This document shows positions 7,701 through 16,060 of a stretch of 59,353 nt of DNA, piece after piece. Each line of letters starts with the position of its first letter. The stretch's first letter is position 1. Both the position numbers and the translations under genes were made by a program. The notes under the pieces were generated by a model. It had not been told where the DNA came from and did not search any database. It saw only the letters and a program-made list of their open reading frames with translations. The DNA comes from Saccharomonospora saliphila YIM 90502 (lineage in GTDB: Bacteria; Actinomycetota; Actinomycetes; Mycobacteriales; Pseudonocardiaceae). The stretch covers positions 120,326-179,678 of the forward strand of contig NZ_KB912728.1 in assembly GCF_000383795.1 (NCBI RefSeq), written 5' to 3'.

Positions 7701-9591
7701 GGGCATGGACGTCTTGGAAGGCAACAGCGAACGCGCGAAGAGACAGAAGACCCAGCCGATCACCGTTGTCATAGGCAACCCGCCCTACTCGGTAGGCCAG
7801 GGAAACCAAAACGACAACAACCAGAACCTGAAGTATGAAACCCTGGATACGCGCATCCAGCAAACCTACGCCGCCAAGTCAACGGCGACGAACAAAAACT
7901 CACTCTACGACTCCTATATCCGCGCGATCCGCTGGGCATCCGACCGCATCACCGACGAAGGCATTGTCGCCTTCGTCTCCAACGGCGGCTACATCGACGG
8001 CAACACCGCTGACGGACTGCGCAAGTCCTTGGTCGAGGAATTCGACGCGATCTACTGTTACAATCTGCGCGGCAACCAACTCACCGGAGGAGCACAGTCT
8101 AAAAAGGAAGGTGGGAAAATTTTCGGTTCAGGCAGCCGAACCACCATTGCGATCCTGCTCCTAGTCAAGAGCGAGCAAAGCGCTCGTACTGGTAACAACT
8201 GCGAGCTTTACTATCGCGACATCGGTCACTACCTCAGCCGTGAGAATAAACTGCGCATCCTCAATGAACAAGACCTGAACACTGTGGAGTGGGATCAGCT
8301 CAAACCGAACGTGGACGGAGACTGGGTTAACCAGCGTGATGAACAATTCACGGAATTTCAGGCGATAGGGGAGAAGGTCAAGAGTGCGGCGGCAAAGCCT
8401 GTCTTCGCGCTGCATTCCAGCGGGTTGAAAACTGGCCGCGATCTCTGGGTTTATAACTACTCCAAAAGTGAGCTTGCCAAGAACGTTCAATCGATGGTTG
8501 ACTTCTATAACGAGCAGGTGACTGATTATGCGGACCATGTAAAGGTAGTTGGATCTTCCGCTGCTGGGGTTGGTGGGCACATTGGCCACGACGAGAATAA
8601 GACCAGCTGGAACGAGAGTGACCTCAAACGGATCGTTAAGGGGGTCACGTACAAATTCGATGCTAGCCTGGTTCGGGTGTCGACCTACCGACCTTTTGCT
8701 AAGCAGTGGGTTTACTTCGATCCGCAACTCATGCAGAGGTCGTATCAGTTGCGGCAGATATTCCCGACGTCAGATCATGCGAACTTCGGATTTTACATCA
8801 CCGGCACTGGGTCTGACGAGTCGTTTTCACTTCTAATGATGGATACTGTGCCTGACTTGCACGCTGTCGGCACCAAAAGTGTTGGCCCGTACTTCTGCCG
8901 ATACACCTATCGCGAACCCGTCGAGGGAGTTTTGGCATTCGGTGACAGCAATGATGGCTACGAGCGCGTCGACAACATCACCGACGCCGCCCTCGTCGAT
9001 TATCGGAAGGCGTACGCTGATCCGACCATCACGAAGAACGACATCTTCTACTACACCTACGGTCTGCTGCACTCCTCGGAGTACCGTGAGCGCTTCGCTG
9101 CCAACTTGAAGAAGTCGCTGCCGCGTATCCCGAAGGCCCGGGATTTCCACGGCTATGCCGAGGCTGGCCGTGCGCTCGCCAACCTGCACCTCGGCTATGA
9201 GCAGGTCGAGCCGTACGGCGGCATTGTCGAGATGGTGGCCGGTGACGAGTCGGCGACCTCGCCGAGTGAGCTATACCGCGTCACCAAGATGAAGATCCCC
9301 AAGGTGAAGGGTCAACCGGATCGTTCGACGATCGTCTACAATAACCGGGTCACGCTCACCAACATTCCGGAAGAGGCGTACCGCTATCAACTCGGTACTC
9401 GCTCCGCGATCGAGTGGATCATCGACCGCTACCAGGTCAAGGTCGACAAACCATCGGAGATCATCAGCGACCCCAACGACTGGTCCGACGACCCGCGCTA
9501 CATCGTCGACCTGCTCAAGCGGATCGTCACCGTCAGTCTGGAGACTCTGAAGATCATAGACAACCTTCCCGCGCTCGATATCCTGGAATAG
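4720..9591 (+). CDS. Type ISP single-chain restriction-modification enzyme
   Basis: A protein of about 1,623 residues combines nuclease, DNA translocase, methyltransferase and target recognition, as in LlaGI/LlaBIII. From the TTG at 4720: an Mrr-like nuclease near residues 60-90 (GIDLVA ... IQCKFY); an SF2 helicase with Walker A ACGTGKT near 200, DEAH near 337, TATPR near 370 and motif VI QSVGRVMR near 590; a coupler; an N6-adenine methyltransferase with DPFVGTGTF near 912 and NPPY near 1020; and a C-terminal target-recognition region. All catalytic motifs look intact. The first codons are uncertain: GTG 4708 and TTG 4720 are in frame and both have weak purine-rich boxes upstream. The open frame reaches back to 4579, but that part looks non-coding. 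It is a self-contained anti-phage system needing no partner gene. Codon use shifts in the target-recognition part (8,100-8,900), which is richer in A/T, a sign of domain exchange. Confidence 0.93.
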   Translation: MTETTTVHDVLQAIRESSTVNRDRGTRFEELMVQYLSTDPQWSEQFSRVWMWADWPGAEHDKRDTGIDLVAQDRRTGEFCAIQCKFYDPDHTVRKEDIDSFFTASGKGDFARRMIISTTDKWSVHAESALTDQQIPVTRVGLAEIAFSPVQWHVPAPGARSEIGMTLRARKQPLPHQRAAIDEVFAGFAKHDRGKLIMACGTGKTFTSLKIAERLHRERAEAGDGEQTTALFLVPSIALLSQALREWSYEAEVEIRSFAVCSDAQVSKQKAQGDDKDMATHELALPATTDPDRLVTQIARVEAMPGLTVVFSTYQSIATVAAAQKKGLPRFDLVLCDEAHRTTGVTLSGHDESTFVRVHDNNFISADRRLYMTATPRVYSDDTKQEAKGAAAAVASMDDETTYGPEFHRLGFGKAVQKGLLTDYKVLILTVDEGVVAKTLQQGFTGGDSELNLDDAAKIIGCWNALAKRTGTFADGSGFSEDETTMKRAVAFARSIADSKTITERFNEVVDAYDDADDEVLHCEVDHVDGTFNALQRNRLLDWLKQDPGPANARILSNARCLSEGVDVPSLDAVLFLHPRNSVVDVVQSVGRVMRVAPGKNYGYIILPVAIPAGTPPEKALADNRRFKTVWQVLQALRAHDDRFNATVNQIELNKKKPETIGIGHVGAGDESVGDKDGSSTDDSAKAAKEREAQSAQHVQQALFSISDWRDTIYARIVDKVGERHYWEDWAKDIAQIADRHVTRIKAALALPDKRPAFEEFVGELRATLNPGVTDDDAVDMLAQHIITKPVFEALFKDYAFTEHNPVSKAMQRMLDVLDDQGLDAETKTLEDFYHSVRVRAEGIDNHEGRQRVIVELYDKFFKTALPKTADALGIVYTPIEVVDFILRATEQALVKHLGKSLSDEGVQIIDPFVGTGTFPVRLLQSGLIKPDDLLRKYTHELHANEIVLLAYYIAAVNIEAAFSDLTGGGYRPFEGIVLTDTFQLAEGVESQITGMDVLEGNSERAKRQKTQPITVVIGNPPYSVGQGNQNDNNQNLKYETLDTRIQQTYAAKSTATNKNSLYDSYIRAIRWASDRITDEGIVAFVSNGGYIDGNTADGLRKSLVEEFDAIYCYNLRGNQLTGGAQSKKEGGKIFGSGSRTTIAILLLVKSEQSARTGNNCELYYRDIGHYLSRENKLRILNEQDLNTVEWDQLKPNVDGDWVNQRDEQFTEFQAIGEKVKSAAAKPVFALHSSGLKTGRDLWVYNYSKSELAKNVQSMVDFYNEQVTDYADHVKVVGSSAAGVGGHIGHDENKTSWNESDLKRIVKGVTYKFDASLVRVSTYRPFAKQWVYFDPQLMQRSYQLRQIFPTSDHANFGFYITGTGSDESFSLLMMDTVPDLHAVGTKSVGPYFCRYTYREPVEGVLAFGDSNDGYERVDNITDAALVDYRKAYADPTITKNDIFYYTYGLLHSSEYRERFAANLKKSLPRIPKARDFHGYAEAGRALANLHLGYEQVEPYGGIVEMVAGDESATSPSELYRVTKMKIPKVKGQPDRSTIVYNNRVTLTNIPEEAYRYQLGTRSAIEWIIDRYQVKVDKPSEIISDPNDWSDDPRYIVDLLKRIVTVSLETLKIIDNLPALDILE

Positions 9592-9619
9592 CCAGTGCAG
9601 GTGACAGCCGCCCGAACTA

Positions 9620-10632
9620 GGAGCTGTTTAGGAACGGGCCCTGGTGTCTGGGTATAGCGAGGTCTCCGGTAGATGGATCAACGACCAAGAAGATCAGCAT
9701 CTATCCGGAGACGTCGGTGGGAAGGGTATCGGTGGGCGCGCGTAAAGACTTGACGGACCGGCAGTGGGAGGCGTTGCAGCGCGTGTTGCCGCCTCGTCCT
9801 CGGTGGGACGTCGCCCGAAGTGGACGTGGCGTCAGTTGCTGGACGGGATCCGGTGGCGCGTGTGGGTCGGTGCTCCCTGGCGGGACGTGCCGGAACGTTA
9901 CGGGCACTGGCAGTCGATCTATCAGTTGTTCCGTCGCTGGCAACGTGAGGGCGTGTGGCCGTGGATTCTCACGATGCTGTGGGCATGGGCCGACCGGGCA
10001 GGGCTGATCGACTGGCAGGTATCGGTGGAATACACGATCAACCGGACCCACCAGCACGCGTCCGGGGCCCGCCGACGAACCGATGAGCAGGTCGAACCGC
10101 CCGGCGACGAGCCGGCCGACCACGCGCTCGGTCGGTCCCAGGGCGGGTTCACCACGAAGATCCACCTGGCCTGCGAACAAGGACGCAAACCGTTGTCACT
10201 GGTGATCACCGCCGGTCAACGCGGTGACAGCCCTCAGATGACCGGCGTGCTGGACGCGATCCGGGTGCCCCGGCCCGGACCTGGACGAGCGCGCACACGC
10301 CCGCAGCGCGTGCTGGCCGACAAGGCCTACTCCTCCCGCTCGAACCGGGCTTACCTGCGCACACGCGGGATCGCGGCCACGATCCCGACCCCCAAAGATC
10401 AAGCCGCCCATCGCCGCGCCCGCGGCTCCAGCGGCGGCCGCCCACCCGCCTTCGACCCCCACCACTACCGGCAACGTCACGCCGTCGAATGCGGCATCAA
10501 CCAGCTCAAACACCACCGCGCCATCGCCAGTCGCTACGACACACTCGCCGTCCGCTACGAAGCCACCCTCCACGTCGCCACCATCGACATCTGGCTACGC
10601 AACCTCACCAAGACCAATTCCTAAACAGCTCC
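9620..10632 (+). mobile_element. IS5-family (IS427-like) element, copy 1
   Basis: The element is 1,013 bp with perfect 15-bp terminal inverted repeats: GGAGCTGTTTAGGAA at 9620-9634 and its complement at 10618-10632. It is flanked on both sides by TA (9618-9619 and 10633-10634), matching the 2-bp target duplication of this group. A near-identical element lies at 20117-21127. It sits between the Type ISP gene and the helicase operon and disrupts neither. Confidence 0.9.
9717..10624 (+). pseudogene. IS5-family transposase with single frameshift
   Basis: Aligned with the intact copy at 20211-21119, this transposase keeps nearly every residue: [16 protein letters not shown] at the N-terminus, then [47 protein letters not shown] and a conserved [21 protein letters not shown]-terminus. 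One base is missing between about 9,790 and 9,825: from the shared CCG codon to AAGTGG there are 35 bases instead of 36. This splits the gene into two frames. The change probably inactivates this copy, though trans-mobilisation by the intact copy is possible because the ends match. Confidence 0.85.
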
Positions 10633-10672
10633 TAACCGCGCAGGATCGACTTGTGGGCCCCCGGCGCACCCA

Positions 10673-13417
10673 CTACGGCCGGGGGCGTTCCTTCTGCCGT
10701 TTCGGCCGGGACTCAACAGGAATGACACCCCGGCGTGCCTTGAGCAGGTTCTCGTCCTTCGCCTTCTCTCGCACCGCCAGGCGGCTCAGAATCCGTTGCT
10801 GCGTCTCCGGTGTCCAGAAGACACCAAGCCGACGCCTGGTCCGCGTGATCGCCGTGTAGAAGATGCTGTGGGAGACCCGTTCCTCGTTGGCGTCCGTGAT
10901 GACCACCTTGACGGAGTCGTATTCCAAGCCCTGTGCCTTGTGGATCGACACGGCGTAGGCGATCTGGAAGGGCACCAGCGTGTTGACGTCGTCGTCATCG
11001 TCGTCCGAGTTCGGGCGCTCGAAGACGTCGAACTGGACTACCGAGTCCTTGACCAACCGCAGGTCGGTACGGGCCAGATCGTCCTCGTCGGTGATCTCGT
11101 GTTCGAGGTCGACGTCGAACGTGATGCGACCGGGCACGCGGTCGATGCCGGTGATCCTGCCTTTCATGTTGTTGTAGATGACCGGCCGAAAGCGCTCGGT
11201 CTCGTTGAACAGCACCGGGTCGCCGACCTTGTAGGTCGCCTCGCCCCAGGTCACGGCGGGGCTCGGGTTGCTCGCCTGCAGGAACCGGTTGACGTTGTTG
11301 ATGCCGTAGAGCCCGTCGTAGTTCAGGCACAGCACGATCTCGTCGTCGCTCTCGCGCAGGAAGAGCGCATCGCCCAGCGATTTCGAGTAGCCGTGCTTGG
11401 AGAGCGACTCCTCGATCCGGTCGTCCAGGTTCCGCACCCGGTCCCATAAGACGAGTAGCGCTCCGTCTTCTGTCCGCCAGGGCTTGGTCAGCTCGAAGAC
11501 CGACTCCTTGGGGACGTAGGAGCGCGCGAGGCTGAACCAGTTGCCGAACTGGATCGACTCGATCTGGTAGACGTCACCGACGAGCACCAGCAGTTCGAAC
11601 TCGGTGCTGTTGAGTACCTTCAACAGACTCGTGTTGTCCACGAAGCTGCACTCGTCGATCACGACGACGCCGTAGCTTGAGCCGAACGACGCGCTACTGT
11701 TGATGTGGCCGGTGATCGTGCTGAAGTCTGAATTCGGCGCATGTACCCGCCGCCTGAGGTTGTCGACGGCCGGGTTGGTGTGCGCGAGGAACAGCTTCCG
11801 CTCGCCCGAAAAGTACCCAGCGATGTGATCCACCATGGTGGACTTCCCGGTCCCGGCCGACCCGTAGACGAGTGCGACCTTCGAGCGCCTGAACAGCTTT
11901 TTCAGTGCCGTGGCCTTCAGGTCGTCGTCGATCTCGCCCGGGTTCGCGTCCAGCCACTCCTGGACACCGTCGGCGTGCCCTTCGATGCCCTCACCCGCGA
12001 TCGCCCGCAGCTTCTCGATGATCGCGACGGTGTCGTCCTCGTACCCGACGATGAAGACGTGCCCGTGGGCGTGGGCAAGCTTCCGCGGCGCGTGCCGGTC
12101 GATCGGCGGGAGCAGCCGGTTGTGCTTCGTGATCAGCGCGTCAATGTCGCCGAGGTCTTCGCACTCAGCAACCGGTGTGTAGATCGCGCCGTGCTGCTCG
12201 ACGTTGTTCCTTACGCGGCGCGCCAGCAGCTCGTGCTCGCGGCCGGTTGCATCAAGGCTCTCTGCGAGATCCACGAACCGCGGGACGTGACCGCTGGGGG
12301 CAGTGCAGAACGGCATCGTGTCGAAGGGACTGCTCCGCGACGTGAGCCGGAGCCCCGACAGCCACCTGTTCGGCGTGGGGTCGTACTGGGCCTTGATCCA
12401 CTGATTGCGCATCTGGAGCATCAGGTACCGCAGCACACGAGACCCCGGCCGGTTCGAGCGGATGAGCGCCCGGGCCTGGTCGAGCGCAGGGAAGATCAGC
12501 GCGGTCCGCCGCGAGTCGCCGAGAGCCCAACTGCGGATCCGGTTGTAGCTCGCGTCGGTCATATCGACGAGGTCGAGCAGGCTGGATCGAGTCTTCGTCA
12601 GGTACTGCATCAGGTTGCGGTACTCGGCGTGGCTCGACTGAACCCGCGTCGACAGTCCGAAGAACCGCGCGTAGTTGGTGAACTCGCAGGGCCGTATCGA
12701 GACCTCCCACGAACGGATGACCAAGATCGGCATGGTCTGCCCCAGCACCGTGATCGATTCGCTCGACAGGTCCAGGTAGGCCGCGTACCTGTCGGTCATG
12801 TCGATGTCGGTGAACGCGATCGTGCGGTCGAACTTGCTCGTCCAGTCGTGGGCCACCGAGAAGGTGACCTCGTAGTAGATCCGCCCGCCGGAGAAGAAGG
12901 GCCGCGAACTATGGACATAGTAGCGCCCGCGACGGCGCTCGATCCGCTTCGCGCTGGCCGCCTCGATGCGCTCCGCGATCTTCTCGTGGTACTCCCGGAG
13001 CGACGGATCGAGGTCTACGGGGAACAGCTCAAGGTTGCTAAGAATCCTGATACCGAACTGCTTCAACACGAGGTCGCGGGTCCGAAGCAGGTACTCGTAG
13101 TATTTCAGCATCAGCCGCTCGGACGGGTCGCCGTCCAGCGTGTAGTGCGAGGCACTGGCCTGGAGCAGGTTGTGGAACCTGCTCAGCAAGCGGAACTTCG
13201 CCTTCGCCTTGACCTCGGCCAGCGCAGGGCCCACCTGGTCGTAGTGGAACTCGGCCGAGGGATCGTCGAGGTGCGCCCAGACGATGAGCCCCTCGATCAT
13301 GTTCCTAAGCTGAGCGAGGAGGTTCTGCGACAGAAAACCGCGATCGTCACGGAGACTGGCGATGTTCTGGCAGATCACCCCGTCGACGCTCTGCACCTGC
13401 TGCTGCACTGATGCCAT
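10673..13417 (-). CDS. RecD-like SF1 helicase / AAA ATPase, 914 aa
   Basis: The C-terminal 400 residues form a superfamily 1 helicase: Walker A GSAGTGKST near 519-527, TNPAVDNLRRR (motif Ia), Walker B VVIDECSF near 585-592, LVGDVYQIESIQ (motif III), and the UvrD/RecD-type motif V-VI region IHKAQGLEYDSVKVV ... YTAITRTRRRLGVFW. Between them lies a barrel-like insert (VGDPVLFNETERFRP). The N-terminal 500 residues match nothing I can name and may bind nucleic acid or a partner. The start is ATG 13415-13417, 5 bases after the stop of the XRE-ImmA gene, so the genes are surely cotranscribed. ATP-driven DNA or RNA remodelling is a secure inference. A role in phage defence is inferred from the neighbours. 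Confidence 0.85.
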   Translation of the reverse strand: MASVQQQVQSVDGVICQNIASLRDDRGFLSQNLLAQLRNMIEGLIVWAHLDDPSAEFHYDQVGPALAEVKAKAKFRLLSRFHNLLQASASHYTLDGDPSERLMLKYYEYLLRTRDLVLKQFGIRILSNLELFPVDLDPSLREYHEKIAERIEAASAKRIERRRGRYYVHSSRPFFSGGRIYYEVTFSVAHDWTSKFDRTIAFTDIDMTDRYAAYLDLSSESITVLGQTMPILVIRSWEVSIRPCEFTNYARFFGLSTRVQSSHAEYRNLMQYLTKTRSSLLDLVDMTDASYNRIRSWALGDSRRTALIFPALDQARALIRSNRPGSRVLRYLMLQMRNQWIKAQYDPTPNRWLSGLRLTSRSSPFDTMPFCTAPSGHVPRFVDLAESLDATGREHELLARRVRNNVEQHGAIYTPVAECEDLGDIDALITKHNRLLPPIDRHAPRKLAHAHGHVFIVGYEDDTVAIIEKLRAIAGEGIEGHADGVQEWLDANPGEIDDDLKATALKKLFRRSKVALVYGSAGTGKSTMVDHIAGYFSGERKLFLAHTNPAVDNLRRRVHAPNSDFSTITGHINSSASFGSSYGVVVIDECSFVDNTSLLKVLNSTEFELLVLVGDVYQIESIQFGNWFSLARSYVPKESVFELTKPWRTEDGALLVLWDRVRNLDDRIEESLSKHGYSKSLGDALFLRESDDEIVLCLNYDGLYGINNVNRFLQASNPSPAVTWGEATYKVGDPVLFNETERFRPVIYNNMKGRITGIDRVPGRITFDVDLEHEITDEDDLARTDLRLVKDSVVQFDVFERPNSDDDDDDVNTLVPFQIAYAVSIHKAQGLEYDSVKVVITDANEERVSHSIFYTAITRTRRRLGVFWTPETQQRILSRLAVREKAKDENLLKARRGVIPVESRPKRQKERPRP

Positions 13418-13422
13418 GGCAG

Positions 13423-14541
13423 TCAGTCCCCGCCGCCGACCAGGCGCAGGACCGGGCGCTGGTCGGCATCGCCGAGCAGGTCACGGACTTGCACCGTGCT
13501 AAGCTTCAGCACCTCAGCGAGAGAAGGAATCCCCACGCCGTGGTCGCTCGCCAGCTCCGCAGCCTTCTTCAGGAGTGACGGGTTCTCCCCCGGGTACGCG
13601 CTCGTCGGGTCGGCCCGAGGGTCGTCGGTCATAGCCAAGCGCTGGTAGGCCCGCCGCGCCGACGACTCGGTGGTGCGCCCGCGCTCGACCATCCGGCGGA
13701 CGAGCGACTTCGGCGAGACGCCCCATGTCCGCCCGAGCCGGTCCAGAGCCGCCAGGTCCAGCCGCTGCGGCAGCACCGCGTCCATGGCAGCTGCCGGCGT
13801 CAGGAATGCGGCTGCGAACTCGTCGGCCTCCTTCTCAACCGCAGCGCTGTGGCCGCTGGGGTCGCGATGCAGCAGCAGGTGGCCGATCTCGTGCGCTATC
13901 GAAAACCTGTGCCTAAAAACGTTCTCGCTGCGACGGGGTGTGGTGATGATGAGCGGCCTGTCGACGATGACAGCCGAAAACGCGTCGACAGCGTCGATCT
14001 CGCGCAACGGCCGTACGGCGACGACGATGCCGCAGGACTCGGCGGTGGCGACCAAGTGCTTCACCGGACCGTCCGGCAACCCCCAGTGCGCGCGGAGCGC
14101 CGCGGCAGCCTCGGACGGCGTTGCGCCGGCGGTGAGGACGGGAAGATCCACGTCGGGAAGCTTGACGTACCGCTCGAGCGCGAAGGTCAGCTCCCACACC
14201 AACGCCGCAGTGGCCAGTGCCTTCTGGCGGTCGCTGACGCGGGCTGACCTCAGGCTGCGGAAGTGTGCGTTCAGGGTGTCGATGCGCGCGAGCGGGCGGC
14301 CAACGCCGAAGAACCCCGGGCGGACTTTCAAGGAAGTCGCCAGCCGGTTGAGCACCTCGGGCCGTGGCGAGTTCACGCCGGCCTCGTACTGGCCGATCGC
14401 TGCCGCAGAGACACCGACCTCTGCAGCCAGGTCGGCCTTGCTCACCCCCAGGCGGACCCGGGCTTGGGTCAGCCGTGCCGGCTCGAACCGACCGTTCCCG
14501 CCAGCCGGGACCTCGAACAGGCCTTGACCCTCCTCACCCAT
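13423..14541 (-). CDS. XRE-family regulator fused to ImmA/IrrE metallopeptidase
   Basis: A 372-residue protein has two parts. Residues about 22-80 form a helix-turn-helix (ARVRLGVSKADLAAEVGVS ... QYEAG). Residues about 165-260 form an ImmA/IrrE zinc peptidase with HEIGH at 217-221 and EKEADEFAAAFL about 15 residues later, which supplies the third ligand. Proteins of this build sense a signal and cleave a repressor, as ImmA does for ImmR, or act as autoregulators. The chosen ATG (14539-14541) overlaps the upstream gene's end by 8 bases. An in-frame start exists at 14670 but would lie inside that gene. The C-terminal 100 residues are an additional helical region. Confidence 0.85.
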   Translation of the reverse strand: MGEEGQGLFEVPAGGNGRFEPARLTQARVRLGVSKADLAAEVGVSAAAIGQYEAGVNSPRPEVLNRLATSLKVRPGFFGVGRPLARIDTLNAHFRSLRSARVSDRQKALATAALVWELTFALERYVKLPDVDLPVLTAGATPSEAAAALRAHWGLPDGPVKHLVATAESCGIVVAVRPLREIDAVDAFSAVIVDRPLIITTPRRSENVFRHRFSIAHEIGHLLLHRDPSGHSAAVEKEADEFAAAFLTPAAAMDAVLPQRLDLAALDRLGRTWGVSPKSLVRRMVERGRTTESSARRAYQRLAMTDDPRADPTSAYPGENPSLLKKAAELASDHGVGIPSLAEVLKLSTVQVRDLLGDADQRPVLRLVGGGD

Positions 14542-15226
14542 CGGCTGGCCTCCGGTCCTGCTTCTGGAGCTCCACGACCGGCGCGACCGGCACACCGCTG
14601 TCGAACGACTCGACGTCGGATGCAGCGTCCTCGGCGGCAAGCTCAGGTTCCCAGATGCACTCCTGCCCACGCAGCCGGACCTTGCCGTCGCCGTCGAGTA
14701 CGGCGACCGCCCACTCGATCGACTGCAGCTGCCGCGGTGTCGACTCGACCATGACTAGCACCAACGGCATCGTGTCGCCGACCGTCCTGAGCACGGGATC
14801 AAGCTCGTTCTCCTCCGAGGCGTCATAGACGGGCTGAGGCTCGCCGGACAGGCTGGGCTCCCACAGCGTCGGGTCGAGGGGAGCGGTCATGAAGCCGTTT
14901 TTCCGGGTCGGGCTCGACGCGAACTCGCTCACCGCCTTCGGATTGTTCGCCACGCGCCAGACGTACACCAAGCTGCCGTTGACGACTGGGACCTCGTGTC
15001 CCCCGGGGCCCAGCTTGATGGACTGGAAACCCCGTTCCTTCAGTGTTTGACTGGTGTCGTCCAGCAGGTCCCGCCACTGGCTGCCGAACCCCATCGCGTA
15101 CCTGGACTCGGAGACCAGGTGTGCCTCAGACGCGAGACCGTGCCGCGCCCGTACGAGCTCAACGAGCAAGTTGCGCAGGCCGGGCGCGTGAGAGCCGAGA
15201 GCATCGGCGGGCGAGTCCGGGACCAT
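14534..15226 (-). CDS. hypothetical protein, first gene of helicase operon
   Basis: A 230-residue soluble protein with a good ribosome binding site (AGGAGGG, 6 bases before the ATG). It has no signal peptide or membrane helix. A central part reads IKLGPGGHEVPVVNGSLVYVWRV, and the C-terminal half is acidic (PELAAEDAASDVESFDSG). I do not recognise the family. Its stop overlaps the start of the XRE-ImmA gene, and that gene is 5 bases from the helicase gene, so the three proteins are made together and probably work together. It could be a sensor or effector subunit. Upstream (15227-15300) I see no convincing promoter boxes. Confidence 0.7.
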   Translation of the reverse strand: MVPDSPADALGSHAPGLRNLLVELVRARHGLASEAHLVSESRYAMGFGSQWRDLLDDTSQTLKERGFQSIKLGPGGHEVPVVNGSLVYVWRVANNPKAVSEFASSPTRKNGFMTAPLDPTLWEPSLSGEPQPVYDASEENELDPVLRTVGDTMPLVLVMVESTPRQLQSIEWAVAVLDGDGKVRLRGQECIWEPELAAEDAASDVESFDSGVPVAPVVELQKQDRRPADG

Positions 15227-15403
15227 TGGTGACCCTCCTGAAGCAGGTGTCCATGGCCGCGGCTCGACCAGGACGCGACTTCATTATTGCACACGATCCA
15301 CGCATCAATGCTTTAGGTGCATGGGCGCGCGAACACGGCGGGAGTGTGATCGTCACCGTCGGGCCGTTCGCTTGCACCGTCGGAGAGGTCGAAACCGTTG
15401 CCA

Positions 15404-15770
15404 GCGCGTCCAGAGGAGCGCTGGCACAGTTTGACCAAGGTCCTCGCGCTGGAGGGCGGCCCACGCGGTATCCGTGCCAGCGTCGTCGCCCCGGCGCGGT
15501 CGAGAGCGACATGCTCGACAACTTTCGGGCCGACAACGGGAGTACCTGGGCTCCTTCGGCGACGCCCACCCCTGGGCCGCGGCCCGCAGTTCTGGGAGAT
15601 CGCCGAGGTGATCGGTCTCCTGGCCTCGCTTCGGGCCTCATCGCCGGCCCGGTCGTCTCCGCCGACGGCGGCTATACCGGCTCGACATTCTGGTCAACGT
15701 CGCCGGCATCGTGGACTGGCCCGGTATGGAGGACACCACGCAGGACTCCCGAATGGTTCATTATCGGAAC
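15404..15770 (+). pseudogene. scrambled short-chain dehydrogenase remnant
   Basis: Frames must be switched several times. The first part gives the C-terminal half of an SDR: SLTKVLALEGGPRGIRASVV, then GAVESDMLDNFRADNG, LGSFGDAHP, EIAEVIGLLAS and VVSADGGYT. Immediately after this C-terminus, from about 15,685, comes an SDR N-terminal-side piece in yet another frame: DILVNVAGIVDWPGMEDTTQD, the NNAGI region that normally lies upstream. C-terminus followed by N-terminus is what recombination between tandem SDR genes leaves. It is not functional. Confidence 0.6.
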
Positions 15771-16060
15771 TTCGGGGCGCGGCGCGGTGCCTCCAGAGCT
15801 GGCGCAGCGGGCGCAGGCTCGCGGCAGGGGTCGGCGTTGCCGCAGCGCTGGCACAGGTCCATCGCGGCGTCCACCGGCTCGACGCCGTAAGACACGCAGA
15901 CGAAGCCGCGCCAGTGATAACAGAGGAAGGAGCCGCTGTCGACGAGGCCGAGGACGAATTTGGGATTCGCGCGCTGCAGCGCGCTCTCTCTTTCAACTCG
16001 CACCCACGGCCGCATCGGCCCTCGGGGGCGACCTGGTGCGTGGGCGGCCACACCACGCAC
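15761..16060 (-). other. uncertain ORF with Cys-rich C-terminus
   Basis: A 99-codon minus-strand frame reads like protein in its second half: NPKFVLGLVDSGSFLCYHWRG, then VDAAMDLCQRCGNADPC with a CxxC...C spacing. Upstream on the same strand (about 16,140-16,260) other frames give further Cys/His-rich text (KRCPQHPHSAADSCTDCDP). This could be a decayed zinc-binding protein, but there is no ribosome binding site and frames are broken. The rest of 15,771-16,744 holds nothing I can support. Confidence 0.22.

Noticed and set aside
10995-13411. Long open frames on the strand opposite the helicase gene (for example 11741-13411, plus)
   Set aside because: They are shadow frames caused by high-GC codon bias. 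The minus-strand protein has clear helicase motifs, and the opposing text has none and is full of His-Arg-Val runs.
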